A DNA stretch of 64,000 bases, taken from positions 2,046,001-2,110,000 of the forward strand of contig OZ242020.1 of the NCBI GenBank assembly GCA_965204875.1, in the 5' to 3' direction. Origin of the DNA: Aldehydirespirator sp965204875 (GTDB lineage Bacteria > Actinomycetota > Acidimicrobiia > Acidimicrobiales > Aldehydirespiratoraceae). Positions 26,501-34,943 of this stretch are shown piece after piece. The position numbers were made by a program, and so were the translations under genes. The first letter of the stretch is position 1; the number at the start of each line of letters is the position of its first letter. Under the pieces are notes generated by a model. It was not told where the DNA came from and did no database searches. It saw nothing but the letters and a program-made list of their open reading frames with translations.

Positions 26501-26951
26501 TGAGGCTCGCCGCGTCACGCCGCAGGAGGCGCTGCGACTCGCGGAGTGCAAGCCGTCGACACCCGCGGCGCCACGCCTGGCTGACCACCACGATCTGACC
26601 GCAACCGCGCTCGGAGGGCCGTTGCGGATCTCGTCGGGTACTGCAACCACAGCGCTACAAGGCGTCCGAGGCAGGGTCTGGCAGAAGCTCCACGACCATA
26701 TGGACACCTTGACCGACAACATCCTGTTCACCAAGTCGGATCTCGGTGCCGCCCACGATGCCATGAACGAGCGCCCCCTCTACGAGCAGGCAACCCAGCT
26801 ACTGGCCCGAGCCATGCGAGAACGAAGCACTGAAGACCTCGCAGTTCTCGTAGTGGAACTCCACAGAGACAACCGGCTGTGCGTGCCGCCCACGACCGAC
26901 GGAACTCACAACGAACCCGTCATCGTCTGCACGATGGGCATCACAAGCTAG
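23577..26951 (+). CDS. PLD-domain SNF2/DEAD helicase (DISARM-like restriction component)
   Basis: An 1124-residue fusion. Residues 1-190 form a phospholipase D-like domain with HAKLYI near 139 and GSSNLTAAGL near 158, a single HxK motif. Residues about 270-470 form a SNF2-type helicase N lobe: GDVVGLGKTLVATAI near 281, IIDEAHNLRS near 351, LLLTATPYNKQ. Residues about 690-820 form the C lobe: VLVSTDVLSEGQNLQDAHIV and QRAGRVDRIGQQ. It should be an ATP-dependent DNA translocase with an attached PLD nuclease. It is 5 bp downstream of the Eco57I-class methyltransferase, so the two probably work as one modification/restriction or DISARM-like pair. drmA and drmB are not in the window. Confidence 0.82.
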   Translation: MPKILDNIDLQTEAELLDTLRSSYRLDAAIGYFNLRGWSLLAEAVEAMPDCPGEPKCRLLVGIHEAPTAEMRRSARMRPPEQTDNKTAARLRTETVSEYRDQLQVGLPTAGDEKSLRTLLRQIEAGEVEVRVHTAHRLHAKLYICHRDDSAAPRVGYVGSSNLTAAGLREQGELNVDVVDTDASGKLARWFEDRWNDPFTVDVMPELAEALRESWVREDQLDPYLVYLKMAYHLSREAREGLIEYGLPASMRDKLLDFQAAAVQIAARIVMQKGGAMIGDVVGLGKTLVATAIARLLQEEQGFETLVVCPKNLTEMWKSYLHEHEVRGTVESLSMVHKNLPNARRYRLVIIDEAHNLRSHERRDHKVIQEYIADNDSRTLLLTATPYNKQLDDLRAQLALFIPADKDLGVRPERAIAAMGAAYFESKCDGLTSTLSAFKHSDSLEDWQQLMSQYLVRRTRRFVEDNYAQTDEDGRRYLQFGTGKPFYFPKRQPSPVERDMSPDDPALPMASDATLDSIRDLRLPRYRRGDYLDADFIPSSSQEQRLLEDLKRSNKGNLGGVTRITLFKRLSSSGPAFIKTLNRHRLRDLIAAHALGNGLDVPIGPLDEALWDDQYDGDPEDSGEDGNTAQFLNAEEDTAAAAYGRLRAKSPKPVRWAPAAMFRDDLKEDLYHDAEVIAEMLERFGTWDRERDGKIGALESLLTFHHPDDKVLIFTEAADTAHYVHEELLRRGVDAVGVVTGDSENPTLLAQRFSPRSNIVAAGESGAEGELRVLVSTDVLSEGQNLQDAHIVVNYDLPWAIVKLVQRAGRVDRIGQQSPEVLLYSLMPAEPVEAEIDLRGRIRRRLGENARLLGSDEEFFGDPSERQKISGVYDETSAFGLREQDIDDVDPVSMAYEIWRHAKEDHPELAKRVESLPNVVYSTKHAGKEAPDVGVLVHTQTAAGPGVNVPGSHRDTRSGEHLSAIDAFAFVEPGGEARRVTPQEALRLAECKPSTPAAPRLADHHDLTATALGGPLRISSGTATTALQGVRGRVWQKLHDHMDTLTDNILFTKSDLGAAHDAMNERPLYEQATQLLARAMRERSTEDLAVLVVELHRDNRLCVPPTTDGTHNEPVIVCTMGITS

Positions 26952-27044
26952 ACGGCCTGCCGGCCGGGGTCACCGAGACGGTGGCCGCCCGCCCGCGAGT
27001 GTCGTTGCTCGGCTGCGCGCCCGCGAACTGCATCGCGGACGCGG

Positions 27045-30000
27045 TCAGGGCAGGACTGCTTGCTGTAGGAGTTCTTGCTGCTCTTGGGCGTGCACGCGGG
27101 CGCTGCCGCTTGCGGGGCTGCCCGACTCGGGACGGCTCAGCCGGCGGATCCGGTGCGTGCCGGAATGCGCCTCGAACAGGCGGCCCTTCACCCCGTTCCA
27201 TGCACCCATGTTCTCGGGCTCCTCCTGCATCCAGACGATCTCACTGGCGTTGCGGTAGCGCCGCAACTCATGTTCCACGGCCGCGAAGGGCCACGGGAAC
27301 AGCTGCTCCACCCGGCAGATCGCCACCGGCGAGCCGTGCTCGTTGCGCAACTCCATGGCGTCGTAGGCGACCTTGCCGCTGCAGAGGATCACCCGAGTCA
27401 CCGGATCCGGGTCGACTCTCCCGGCCTCGACGTCGACATCGCCCAGAACCTCCTCGAAAGTGCCCGATATCAGCTCGGTCACCTGCGAGCGGGCCGTACG
27501 CCTGCGCAGCAGCGACTTGGGGGTGAACACGATCAGCGGCTTGCGCTGGTGCAGGATCATCTGGCGGCGCAACAGATGAAAGAACTGCGCGGCGGTGGTC
27601 GGCTGGCAGACCTGGATGTTGTCCTCGGCGGCAAGGGTGAGGAACCGCTCGATCCGCGCCGACGAGTGCTCGGGCCCCTGCCCCTCCATCCCGTGCGGCA
27701 ACAGCAACACCAGGCCGCAGCGCTGCTGCCACTTGTCCTCCGCAGCGACGATGAACTGATCGATGATGATCTGGGCGCCGTTGGCGAAATCGCCGAACTG
27801 TGCCTCCCACAGCACCAGCGCCTCAGGCTTGGCGACGGCATAGCCGTATTCGAAGCCCAGCGCCGCGTACTCCGAGAGTATCGAGTCGTATATCCACAGG
27901 TTGCTGTCCTGCGTGCACAGCGCGCTGAGCGGGACGTACTGCTCGTTGGTGACGTAATCCACCAGCGTCGAGTGGCGGTGCGAGAAGGTTCCCCGGCCGC
28001 TGTCCTGGCCGCTGAGCCGCACCGAGGTGCCCTCCATCAGCAGCGAGCCGAAGGCCATCGCCTCGCCCAGACCCCAGTCGATCTCGCCGGAGCGGAACAT
28101 CCGGTCGCGCTGCTCGAACTGCTTAGCCAGCTTGGGATGCACCGTGAACCCCGCAGGCACCGTGTTGAGCGCCCGGTAGACGCGCTCCACCGTGACCGAG
28201 TCCACGGCCGTGCGAACATGCGGCAGGACGCCGATCGGCGCCGGCGGCGGCTTGGCCCTGATGTGGTCGCCGCCGGCGGCGTCCCGGGTCTCGTCGAGGG
28301 CGGCCTGCAGCTGCGCCCGGTACTCCCCGAGCGACTCGTCGGCCTCGGCAGCGGTGAGGTCGCCGCGCTTCATCAGCGCCTCGATGTACTGCTGGCGCAC
28401 GGTCGGCTTGGCGTCGATGCGCCGGTACATCTCCGGCAGCGTGTAGCTGGGGTCGTCGCCCTCGTTGTGGCCGTGGCGCCGGTAGCAGATCATGTCGATC
28501 ACGGCGTCCTTGTTGAACCGCTGGCGGTAGGCGAAGGCCAGGCGAGCCACCCGCACGCAGGCCTCCGGGTCGTCGCCGTTCACATGGAAGATCGGCGCGC
28601 CGACCATCTTGGCCACATCGGTGGAGTACTGGGTGGAGCGGGCCGAGTCGGGGGTGGTGGTGAACCCGAGCTGGTTGTTGATCACCACATGGATCGTGCC
28701 GCCGACGCGGTAGCCCTTGATGAGTCCCAGGTTGAACGTCTCGGCCACCACGCCCTGGCCCGCGAAGGCGGCGTCGCCGTGCACCAGCACGGGCAGCACC
28801 GGATAGGGGCCGTAGCCGCCCTCGGGGGGGATGTTGTCCATGCGGGCGCGGGCCATGCCCACCACCACCGGATCGACCGCCTCCAGGTGCGACGGGTTGG
28901 CGGCGAGCTCCACGAGCAGGTTGCGACCCGACGGGCTCTGATAGGAGGCGATCTGGCCGAGGTGGTACTTGACGTCGCCGCTGCCCTGGATCTGATCCTC
29001 GGTGATGGCGCCCTCGAACTCCTTGAACAGCTGCTGGTACGTCTTGTCCAGCAGGTTGACCAGGACGTTGAGGCGGCCCCGGTGGGCCATGCCCATGACC
29101 ACCTCCGCCAGGGGCTCGTCGGCCGCCGCGGTGAGCAGCGAGTCCAGCAGCGGCATGGCCGACTCCGCGCCCTCGAGGCCGAAGCGCTTCTGGCCGACGT
29201 ACTTGGTGCCGAGAAACGTGGAGAGGGCCTCCGCGGCATTGAGCATGGTCAGGATGCGGCGCTGGTCCTCGTGCTTGAGCTCGGTTTCGGCGCCCTCGAT
29301 CTGCTCCTGCATCCAGCGCTTCTCCTCGGGCTCCTGGATGTGCATGTACTCCACGCCCACGGTGCGGCAGTAGGCGTCGCGCAGCACGCCCAGCAGGTCG
29401 CCCAGGGTCATGCGTGCAGCACCGCCGACGGTGGCGTAGATGCCGGTGGAGCTGCCGGTGAGGAACTGGCGGTCGAGGTCCCAGATGGTCAGCCCGTAGG
29501 TCGCCGGGTCGAGCTCGGCGTGCATCACGGGGGCCTCGTCGCGCAGCGGGTCGAGGTCGGCGATCAGGTGGCCGCGCACCCGGTACTGGTTGATCAGCTG
29601 GTTGACCTTTGCCTGCTTGTCGAGCATGGCCGCCTCGCGGTCGACCGGGTTGAAGTCGCGCCGCCACTTCACGGCCTCATAGGGGATGTGCAGCGAGCGG
29701 AACACCTTGTTGTAGAAGTCGTCGGCTCCGAGCAGCAGGTCGTGTACCTGCCGCAGGAAGAGGCCCGACTCGGCGCCCTGGATCACCCGGTGGTCGTAGG
29801 TGCTGGTGATGGTGACGAGCTTGCTCACGCCGAGGTCGGCGAGCAGGGAGGGGTCGGCGGCCTCGTACTCGGTGGGGAACGCCAGCGCGCCCACGCCCAC
29901 GATGGTGCCCTGCCCGAGCATCAGGCGCGGCACCGACTGGCGGGTGCCGATGGTGCCCGGGTTGGTGACCGTGACCGTGACGCCGCGCAGGTCATCGGCA

Positions 30001-30647
30001 GTCACACGGTTGTCGCGCACCTTGGCGACCTGCTCCTCGTAGCGCTCCATGAAGGCCGCGAAGTCGAGCGTGTCGGCGTCGTGGATGCAGGGCACCATCA
30101 GCGTGCGGGTACCGTCGAGCCGGGGGAGGTCCACGGCGAGGCCCAGGCCGATGTGCTCGGGCCGCACCAGGCGGGGCCGCCCGTCGGCGTCGGTCGCATA
30201 GGTGCTGTTCATGAACGGCACGGCGTCGGCTATGGACCGCACGACGGCGTAGCCGATGAGGTGGGTGAACGACACCTTGCCGCCCAGCTTGCGGCTCAGG
30301 TGGCCGTTGATGATCTTGCGGTTGACCTCGAGCAGCTTGGCCGGGATGTCACGGAAGCTCGTGGCGGTCGGCACGGCCAGGCTGGCCTCCATGTTGGCCA
30401 CGATGCGGGCGCCGACGCCGCGGATCGGCTCGCCGCCGGGCGTGTGGTCCGCGGCCGGGTCGGGCGCGGGCGCAGATGTCCGGCTCGGCGACGTCGGCGG
30501 GGTGGTGCGCTCGCCGCCCTCGAACAGAGCGCGCCAGTCGGCGTCCACCGAGGCCGGATCGTCCAGCCAGCGGTCCCGCATCTCGTCGATGATCCAGGCG
30601 TTGGCGCCGAGGGCGTCCCGACGCTCAGCGAGGCTCTGCCCATCCAT
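27045..30647 (-). CDS. kgd: Multifunctional 2-oxoglutarate decarboxylase/dehydrogenase (E1/E2-like)
   Basis: A 1200-residue actinobacterial KGD. The N-terminal E1-type segment is ANAWIIDEMRDRWLDDP. A Pro-rich linker follows, then an E2-like acyltransferase domain (about 115-330, with TNPGTIGTRQSVPRLMLGQG and STYDHRVIQGAESGLF). The thiamine-diphosphate E1 follows (VVMGMAHRGRLNVLVN, VHGDAAFAGQGVVAE, HRHSTLVDY). There is no lipoyl domain, as expected for this fusion, which feeds the TCA cycle by making succinyl-CoA or succinate semialdehyde. The ATG at 30647 has an AGGA 9 bases upstream and is preferred to the TTG at 30656. It converges with the helicase gene across 93 bp. Confidence 0.92.
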   Translation of the reverse strand: MDGQSLAERRDALGANAWIIDEMRDRWLDDPASVDADWRALFEGGERTTPPTSPSRTSAPAPDPAADHTPGGEPIRGVGARIVANMEASLAVPTATSFRDIPAKLLEVNRKIINGHLSRKLGGKVSFTHLIGYAVVRSIADAVPFMNSTYATDADGRPRLVRPEHIGLGLAVDLPRLDGTRTLMVPCIHDADTLDFAAFMERYEEQVAKVRDNRVTADDLRGVTVTVTNPGTIGTRQSVPRLMLGQGTIVGVGALAFPTEYEAADPSLLADLGVSKLVTITSTYDHRVIQGAESGLFLRQVHDLLLGADDFYNKVFRSLHIPYEAVKWRRDFNPVDREAAMLDKQAKVNQLINQYRVRGHLIADLDPLRDEAPVMHAELDPATYGLTIWDLDRQFLTGSSTGIYATVGGAARMTLGDLLGVLRDAYCRTVGVEYMHIQEPEEKRWMQEQIEGAETELKHEDQRRILTMLNAAEALSTFLGTKYVGQKRFGLEGAESAMPLLDSLLTAAADEPLAEVVMGMAHRGRLNVLVNLLDKTYQQLFKEFEGAITEDQIQGSGDVKYHLGQIASYQSPSGRNLLVELAANPSHLEAVDPVVVGMARARMDNIPPEGGYGPYPVLPVLVHGDAAFAGQGVVAETFNLGLIKGYRVGGTIHVVINNQLGFTTTPDSARSTQYSTDVAKMVGAPIFHVNGDDPEACVRVARLAFAYRQRFNKDAVIDMICYRRHGHNEGDDPSYTLPEMYRRIDAKPTVRQQYIEALMKRGDLTAAEADESLGEYRAQLQAALDETRDAAGGDHIRAKPPPAPIGVLPHVRTAVDSVTVERVYRALNTVPAGFTVHPKLAKQFEQRDRMFRSGEIDWGLGEAMAFGSLLMEGTSVRLSGQDSGRGTFSHRHSTLVDYVTNEQYVPLSALCTQDSNLWIYDSILSEYAALGFEYGYAVAKPEALVLWEAQFGDFANGAQIIIDQFIVAAEDKWQQRCGLVLLLPHGMEGQGPEHSSARIERFLTLAAEDNIQVCQPTTAAQFFHLLRRQMILHQRKPLIVFTPKSLLRRRTARSQVTELISGTFEEVLGDVDVEAGRVDPDPVTRVILCSGKVAYDAMELRNEHGSPVAICRVEQLFPWPFAAVEHELRRYRNASEIVWMQEEPENMGAWNGVKGRLFEAHSGTHRIRRLSRPESGSPASGSARVHAQEQQELLQQAVLP

Positions 30648-30826
30648 CGGGTCCAATCCTAGGACCGGGCTCGATCAGGCGACAGTCCTCGCCCCCGAGT
30701 CACTGATGCCACGGCACTGACATCGCGCGCCGCGCTGGCTGCTCCGACCGGCCCCGACCCATGCTCGGCTAGCGGCCCGCAGCCGGGTCTCGTCCGCATG
30801 TCCGGCCCGCGGGTCGCTGCGCAGGT

Positions 30827-31657
30827 ATGGTCAGCCGGGTGCGGGTAGCCACATGGAACGTCAACTCGCTCAAGGCGCGCCAGGCCCGCGTGGAGCGCTG
30901 GCTCGAGGCCTTCGCCCCCGACGTGGTGTGTCTCCAGGAGACCAAGCTGGCCGACGCCGCCTTCGGTGCCCTCGCCTTCGAGGCGCTCGGGTACGAGTCG
31001 TTCCACCATGGCGAGGGGCGCTGGAACGGCGTCGCCATTCTCAGCCGGGTCGGGATCACCGAGACGGTGGCCGGCTTCGGCGACGGGATCGAATCCGACA
31101 CCGACGCACGGCTGGCCTGGGCGACCTGCGGGGGAGTGCGTGTCGCGTCGTGCTACGTGCCCAACGGCAGGGCGCTGGGACACGACCACTACCACTACAA
31201 GCTGAGCTGGCTGAGCCGGTTGAGGGAGTCGTTGGACGCGCAGGCCGACGCGGGTGCCCCCGCCGTGGTGTGTGGGGACTTCAACATCGCGCCCGAGGAC
31301 CGCGATGTGTACGACCCGGCGGCGTTCAGCGACACGACACACACGAGCCCCGCCGAGCGGGAGGCGCTGGCGGCTCTGCTCGACTGGGGCCTGGCCGACC
31401 TGTTCCGGCTGCGCCACAGCCAGGGCGGCCTGTTCACATGGTGGGACTACCGCGCCGGCGACTTCCACAAGCGCCGTGGCATGCGCATCGACCTGATCCT
31501 CGGGACCCAAGCCGTTGCCGGGGCCGCGACCTTCGCGCTCATCGACCGCAACGAGCGCAAGGGCCCCAAGAACGACCCCCCCAGCGACCACGCCCCCCTC
31601 TTCGTCGACCTCGACCTCGACACGACGTCGACCCCGTCGACCTTGACCTCGACTTGA
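30827..31657 (+). CDS. xthA: Exodeoxyribonuclease III / AP endonuclease
   Basis: A 276-residue EEP-fold nuclease. VATWNVNSLKARQARVERWL is at the N terminus, the metal-binding glutamate lies in LQETKL near residue 37, VCGDFNIAPEDRDVYDP near residue 147 holds the catalytic Asp-Asn pair, and SDHAPLFVDL near the end holds the catalytic Asp-His. The size and pattern fit XthA/ExoA, which cuts 5' of abasic sites and digests 3' ends in base excision repair. The tail is an unusual Asp/Leu then Thr/Ser stretch (DLDLDTTSTPSTLTST). The ATG at 30827 was chosen; a GTG at 30839 is possible. Confidence 0.9.
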   Translation: MVSRVRVATWNVNSLKARQARVERWLEAFAPDVVCLQETKLADAAFGALAFEALGYESFHHGEGRWNGVAILSRVGITETVAGFGDGIESDTDARLAWATCGGVRVASCYVPNGRALGHDHYHYKLSWLSRLRESLDAQADAGAPAVVCGDFNIAPEDRDVYDPAAFSDTTHTSPAEREALAALLDWGLADLFRLRHSQGGLFTWWDYRAGDFHKRRGMRIDLILGTQAVAGAATFALIDRNERKGPKNDPPSDHAPLFVDLDLDTTSTPSTLTST

Positions 31658-31739
31658 ATGTAGGCGGCATGCGGGCACCCGAAGCTCATACGTTCGTCGA
31701 CGCCGATCTCGACCTCTTCGTTGACCTAGGGATCGAGCC

Positions 31740-33995
31740 GTGCTGACGCCGCTGGACGAGCATGCGCTGCTCGTGTTCTGGACGCAGATGCTGGTGCTCG
31801 TGGTAGCGGCCAGGGCGTCCGCCTATGTGATGAGGCGCGTTGGGCTGCCGTCGGTCATCGGGCACCTTGCGGCGGGCGTGATCCTCGGCCCGTCGGTCTT
31901 CGGGCAGCTCTGGGAGAGCGGCTTCGAGTGGTTCCTCCCGCCCGAGGAGATCTCCTCGGGCGCCCTGTTCGCGGTCACCTGGGTGGGGGTGGCGCTGCTG
32001 CTGGTGACGGCCGGGTTCGAGACCGACCTGGGACTGATACGCCGCCTCGGGCGTGCTGCCGCGCTGGTGACCGGCTTCAGCCTGGTCGTGCCCCTGCTGG
32101 GAGGCCTCGTGACCGGGCTGCTGCTGCCCGACGCCTTCGTGGGCGGCGGCGCCGACCGCACGGTGTTCGCGCTCTTCGTGGCTGCGGCACTGTCGGTGTC
32201 GGCCTTGGCGGTGATCGCCCGCATCCTGTCGGAGCTGGGCCTGATGAGGCGCGACTTCGGGCAGATCACCGTTGCCGCGGGAATGGCCAACGACGTGGTC
32301 GGCTGGGTGATGCTCGCCGTGTTCGCAGGGTTCGCCACCGCCGGGGAGGTGTCGCTGCTCGGGACGCTGCGCACGGTGGTCGGGCTCGGCCTGTTCCTGG
32401 TGCTGGCGATGACGCTCGGTCAGCGCGCCATTGACGCCGGCCTGCGCCGGGTCCGCCGCGACGGCCCCAACCTGCCCGGCGCGCTCGGCATCGCCGTGGT
32501 GGCGATGCTGTCGTTCGGGGTGGCGACGCAGGCCCTGGGTATCGAGGCCGTGCTCGGCGCCTTCGTGGCCGGGGTCGTGCTGAACCGGTCCCGCTTCCAG
32601 CAGCACGAGGTGGCCGAGCACATCGAGTCGCTCACCAACGCGTTCCTGGCCCCCGTGTTCTTCGCCACCGCCGGCTTGCGGGTGGACCTCTCGCTGCTCG
32701 CCGATGCCGAGACGCTGGGGTGGGCCGGCGTGGTCATGGCGGTGGCCATCGTCGCCAAGTTCGCCGGAGCGTTCATCGGGGCGCGGCTCGCCGGGCAGTC
32801 CCAGCGTGCCGCGGTGGCGCTCGGAGCGGGCCTCAACGCCCGCGGCGCCCTCGAGATCGTCATCGCCTCGGTCGGGCTTTCGCTGGGGGTGTTTAACGAG
32901 ACCGCCTACACGGTCATCGTGATCGTGCCGCTGATCACCTCGGTCTTCGCCGCGGCCAGCCTGCGCCTGGCAGTGCGGGATTGGAGGGGGTCCCCAGCCG
33001 AGCGCGAGCGCCTGGAGCGGGAGGAGGCGCTGAGCCGCAACCTGGTGGTGCGCTCCTCGCGGCTGCTGCTGGCATCGCGAGCCGAGCCGGCCTCGATAGC
33101 CGCCGCGCAGCTCATGCACTTCGCCTGGCCGGTGCAGGTGCCCGCCACCGTCATGTCCGTCGTCTCCGAGCCGGTTCACGATGGCTCCCACGATCCCGCC
33201 GGCCCGGCGGCCGGTGGAGACCGCAGTCCCGACATCACGGTAATCCGCAACGTGCTCGACGGGCGCGACATCGACCATCGCAAGGTGCGGGCCGCAAGCG
33301 GCAGCGGCGCAGTGGTGGCCGACGCCATCGTGGCCGAGGCCCGTCTCGGCTACGGGGCGATCTGCGTGGGCGTGGCCGGACGCCACGAGGGGCAGCTGTA
33401 CTCGCCGATGGTCGACGAGCTGCTGCTGCGCTCGCCGCTGCCGCTGGTGATCGTGCGGCGGGCGCGCGGCCTGACCACGCCGCTGCCGGGCGCGTTCACC
33501 CGTGCGGTGGTGCCGGTCACCGGAACCCGGTCTTCGACGGCCGCCCAGGAGGTCGCCTTCGGCGTGAGCCGCCAGCTGGGAACCGAGATAGTGCTCACGC
33601 ACGTGGTGCAGAGGCAGCGTCCGCGGGTTGTGGATGCCGCCCGGCAGATCGCCCCCGCCCAGCTGGTCGACACCCGCCTGGCGAGGCGTGTGCTCGGCGA
33701 GGCTCGCAGCGACCCGACCCGGGGCGTGACGGAAGCGCTGATGGACTCCGCGGTGGCTCGGGGCGCCGAGATGGGCGTGGCCGCCCGGACGCTGGTGGCA
33801 GAGGGCCGATCACCGGCGTCGATGCTGGTCTCCGTGGCCGAGGAGGTGGAGGCCGATCTGGTGGTGCTCGGCGCGTCGTTGCGCCATGTGGACGGACGCC
33901 CGTTCCTGGGCCACACCGTGGAGACTGTGCTGGAGCAGAGCAACGCCAATGTCGTGGTGGTGGCCATGCCCCGCGATGCTGCGGTCAGCGGTTGA
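31740..33995 (+). CDS. CPA2-type cation/proton antiporter with C-terminal universal-stress-like domains
   Basis: A 751-residue protein. Residues about 10-410 form a Na+/H+ exchanger membrane domain of roughly 12 helices with GLPSVIGHLAAGVILGPSVF near residue 33, AGFETDLGLIRR near residue 90 and NDVVGWVMLAV near residue 184. The ND motif is the CPA2 type. After a charged linker, residues about 435-745 hold two USP-like cytoplasmic halves with LYSPMVDELLLRSPLPLVIV and GHTVETVLEQSNANVVVVAMP. The likely role is K+ or Na+/H+ exchange gated by nucleotide binding in the USP part. The GTG start lies 82 bp after xthA. Confidence 0.82.
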   Translation: MLTPLDEHALLVFWTQMLVLVVAARASAYVMRRVGLPSVIGHLAAGVILGPSVFGQLWESGFEWFLPPEEISSGALFAVTWVGVALLLVTAGFETDLGLIRRLGRAAALVTGFSLVVPLLGGLVTGLLLPDAFVGGGADRTVFALFVAAALSVSALAVIARILSELGLMRRDFGQITVAAGMANDVVGWVMLAVFAGFATAGEVSLLGTLRTVVGLGLFLVLAMTLGQRAIDAGLRRVRRDGPNLPGALGIAVVAMLSFGVATQALGIEAVLGAFVAGVVLNRSRFQQHEVAEHIESLTNAFLAPVFFATAGLRVDLSLLADAETLGWAGVVMAVAIVAKFAGAFIGARLAGQSQRAAVALGAGLNARGALEIVIASVGLSLGVFNETAYTVIVIVPLITSVFAAASLRLAVRDWRGSPAERERLEREEALSRNLVVRSSRLLLASRAEPASIAAAQLMHFAWPVQVPATVMSVVSEPVHDGSHDPAGPAAGGDRSPDITVIRNVLDGRDIDHRKVRAASGSGAVVADAIVAEARLGYGAICVGVAGRHEGQLYSPMVDELLLRSPLPLVIVRRARGLTTPLPGAFTRAVVPVTGTRSSTAAQEVAFGVSRQLGTEIVLTHVVQRQRPRVVDAARQIAPAQLVDTRLARRVLGEARSDPTRGVTEALMDSAVARGAEMGVAARTLVAEGRSPASMLVSVAEEVEADLVVLGASLRHVDGRPFLGHTVETVLEQSNANVVVVAMPRDAAVSG

Positions 33996-34003
33996 CGCGG
34001 CCC

Positions 34004-34047
34004 TGCCTGCGCGGGCATTCCGCAGCTTGCCTGCGCGGGGATTCGGG
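34004..34047. repeat. Short direct repeat after the antiporter stop (period 24 bp)
   Basis: TGCCTGCGCGGG followed by ATTC occurs at 34004 and again at 34028, immediately after the antiporter stop, with a weaker third trace (GGCCTGCGG) after it. Confidence 0.45.
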
Positions 34048-34196
34048 GGCCGGCCTGCGGTTGCGGCGGCGGAGGGTTGTTGGTATTGTGTGGTTTGCTG
34101 CTGTGTCAGCTCCTCTGCGTGTGTGATACCGCAGCCTCGGTGCAGCCTTCGTGGTGCCCCAACCCAACACCGGCTAAGGCCGAAGGAGGCCCCGAG

Positions 34197-34886
34197 ATGG
34201 TCACGACTCAAGCGCAGCGGGCCGTGTTGCGCACGAAGTTGGTGGAACTGATGGATCAGGAAGCCGCAGACATCCTTATGGATCAACTCCCGCCCGCGGG
34301 GTGGGAGCAGATGGCCACCAAGGACGACCTCGCCAACACCGAGCAGCGCCTGCAAGCCGCGCTCCAGACCGCCATGGCCGAGACCAACATGAAGTTCGCC
34401 GAGGTGTACACGGTCATGCAGGCCGGATTCGCCGAGGCCGCCAGGGAGCGGGCTGTCCTGGCGGCTGGGCTTGCCGAGGTCAAGGCGGTCTTGGCTGTGG
34501 TCGTGAAGGATCAGGCTGACTTGGCTGCTGGTCTCGCTGAGACCAATAGAGCGTTGGCCAAGGTCGTGGAAGATCAGGCTGTCTTGGCTGCTGGTCTCGC
34601 TGAGACCAATAGGGCGTTGGCCAAGGTTGTGGAAGATCAGGCTGTCTTGGCTGCTGGGCTTGATGAGGTCAGAGCGGTTTTGGCTGTGGTTGTGAAGGAT
34701 CAGGCTGTCTTGGCGGCTGGGCTTGCGGAGACCAACGCGGCTTTGGAAAGATACCGCGCCGAGGCCTCCATGGAGCGAGCCAAGATCGTGAGGGCCCAAG
34801 CCAGGCAACTCTTCGCCATCGCCGCCACCTTTGTGGCCTCCACCGCCTCGATCCTGATCGCACTGGTCAACGGTGCCGGCGCCTGA
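34197..34886 (+). CDS. Repeat coiled-coil protein with C-terminal membrane helix
   Basis: A 229-residue protein. The helical N terminus (VLRTKLVELMDQEAADILMD) leads to MATKDDLANTEQRL. Several copies of a 21-residue heptad unit follow (DQAVLAAGLAETNRALAKVV and variants), and a C-terminal hydrophobic helix (LFAIAATFVASTASILIALV) forms the membrane anchor. The architecture resembles DUF1640-like coiled-coil membrane proteins, but the function is unknown. The ATG at 34197 has AGGAGG 8 bases upstream, much better than the upstream codons of the same frame. Confidence 0.7.
   Translation: MVTTQAQRAVLRTKLVELMDQEAADILMDQLPPAGWEQMATKDDLANTEQRLQAALQTAMAETNMKFAEVYTVMQAGFAEAARERAVLAAGLAEVKAVLAVVVKDQADLAAGLAETNRALAKVVEDQAVLAAGLAETNRALAKVVEDQAVLAAGLDEVRAVLAVVVKDQAVLAAGLAETNAALERYRAEASMERAKIVRAQARQLFAIAATFVASTASILIALVNGAGA
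34446..34760 (+). repeat. 63-bp in-frame tandem repeat (coiled-coil heptads)
   Basis: Units of 63 bp begin with GATCAGGCTG at 34509, 34572, 34635 and 34698, with a diverged first unit from 34446. Each encodes three heptads. The second and third units are nearly identical at the DNA level, which suggests recent expansion. Confidence 0.85.
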
Positions 34887-34943
34887 TCATCGATGGTGCC
34901 CCGCCCGGCGTTGGGACTCGTGTGCGGTTGTGTACCGACTTCC

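Noticed and set aside
27075..30662. An uninterrupted 1195-codon frame antisense to kgd
   Set aside because: High-GC genes commonly give long antisense frames; the sequence is His/Gly/Arg/Val-rich with no recognisable domain, and kgd has clear motifs.
31686..33602. 638-codon antisense frame over the antiporter
   Set aside because: Composition-driven shadow, rich in His/Gln/Arg with no motifs.
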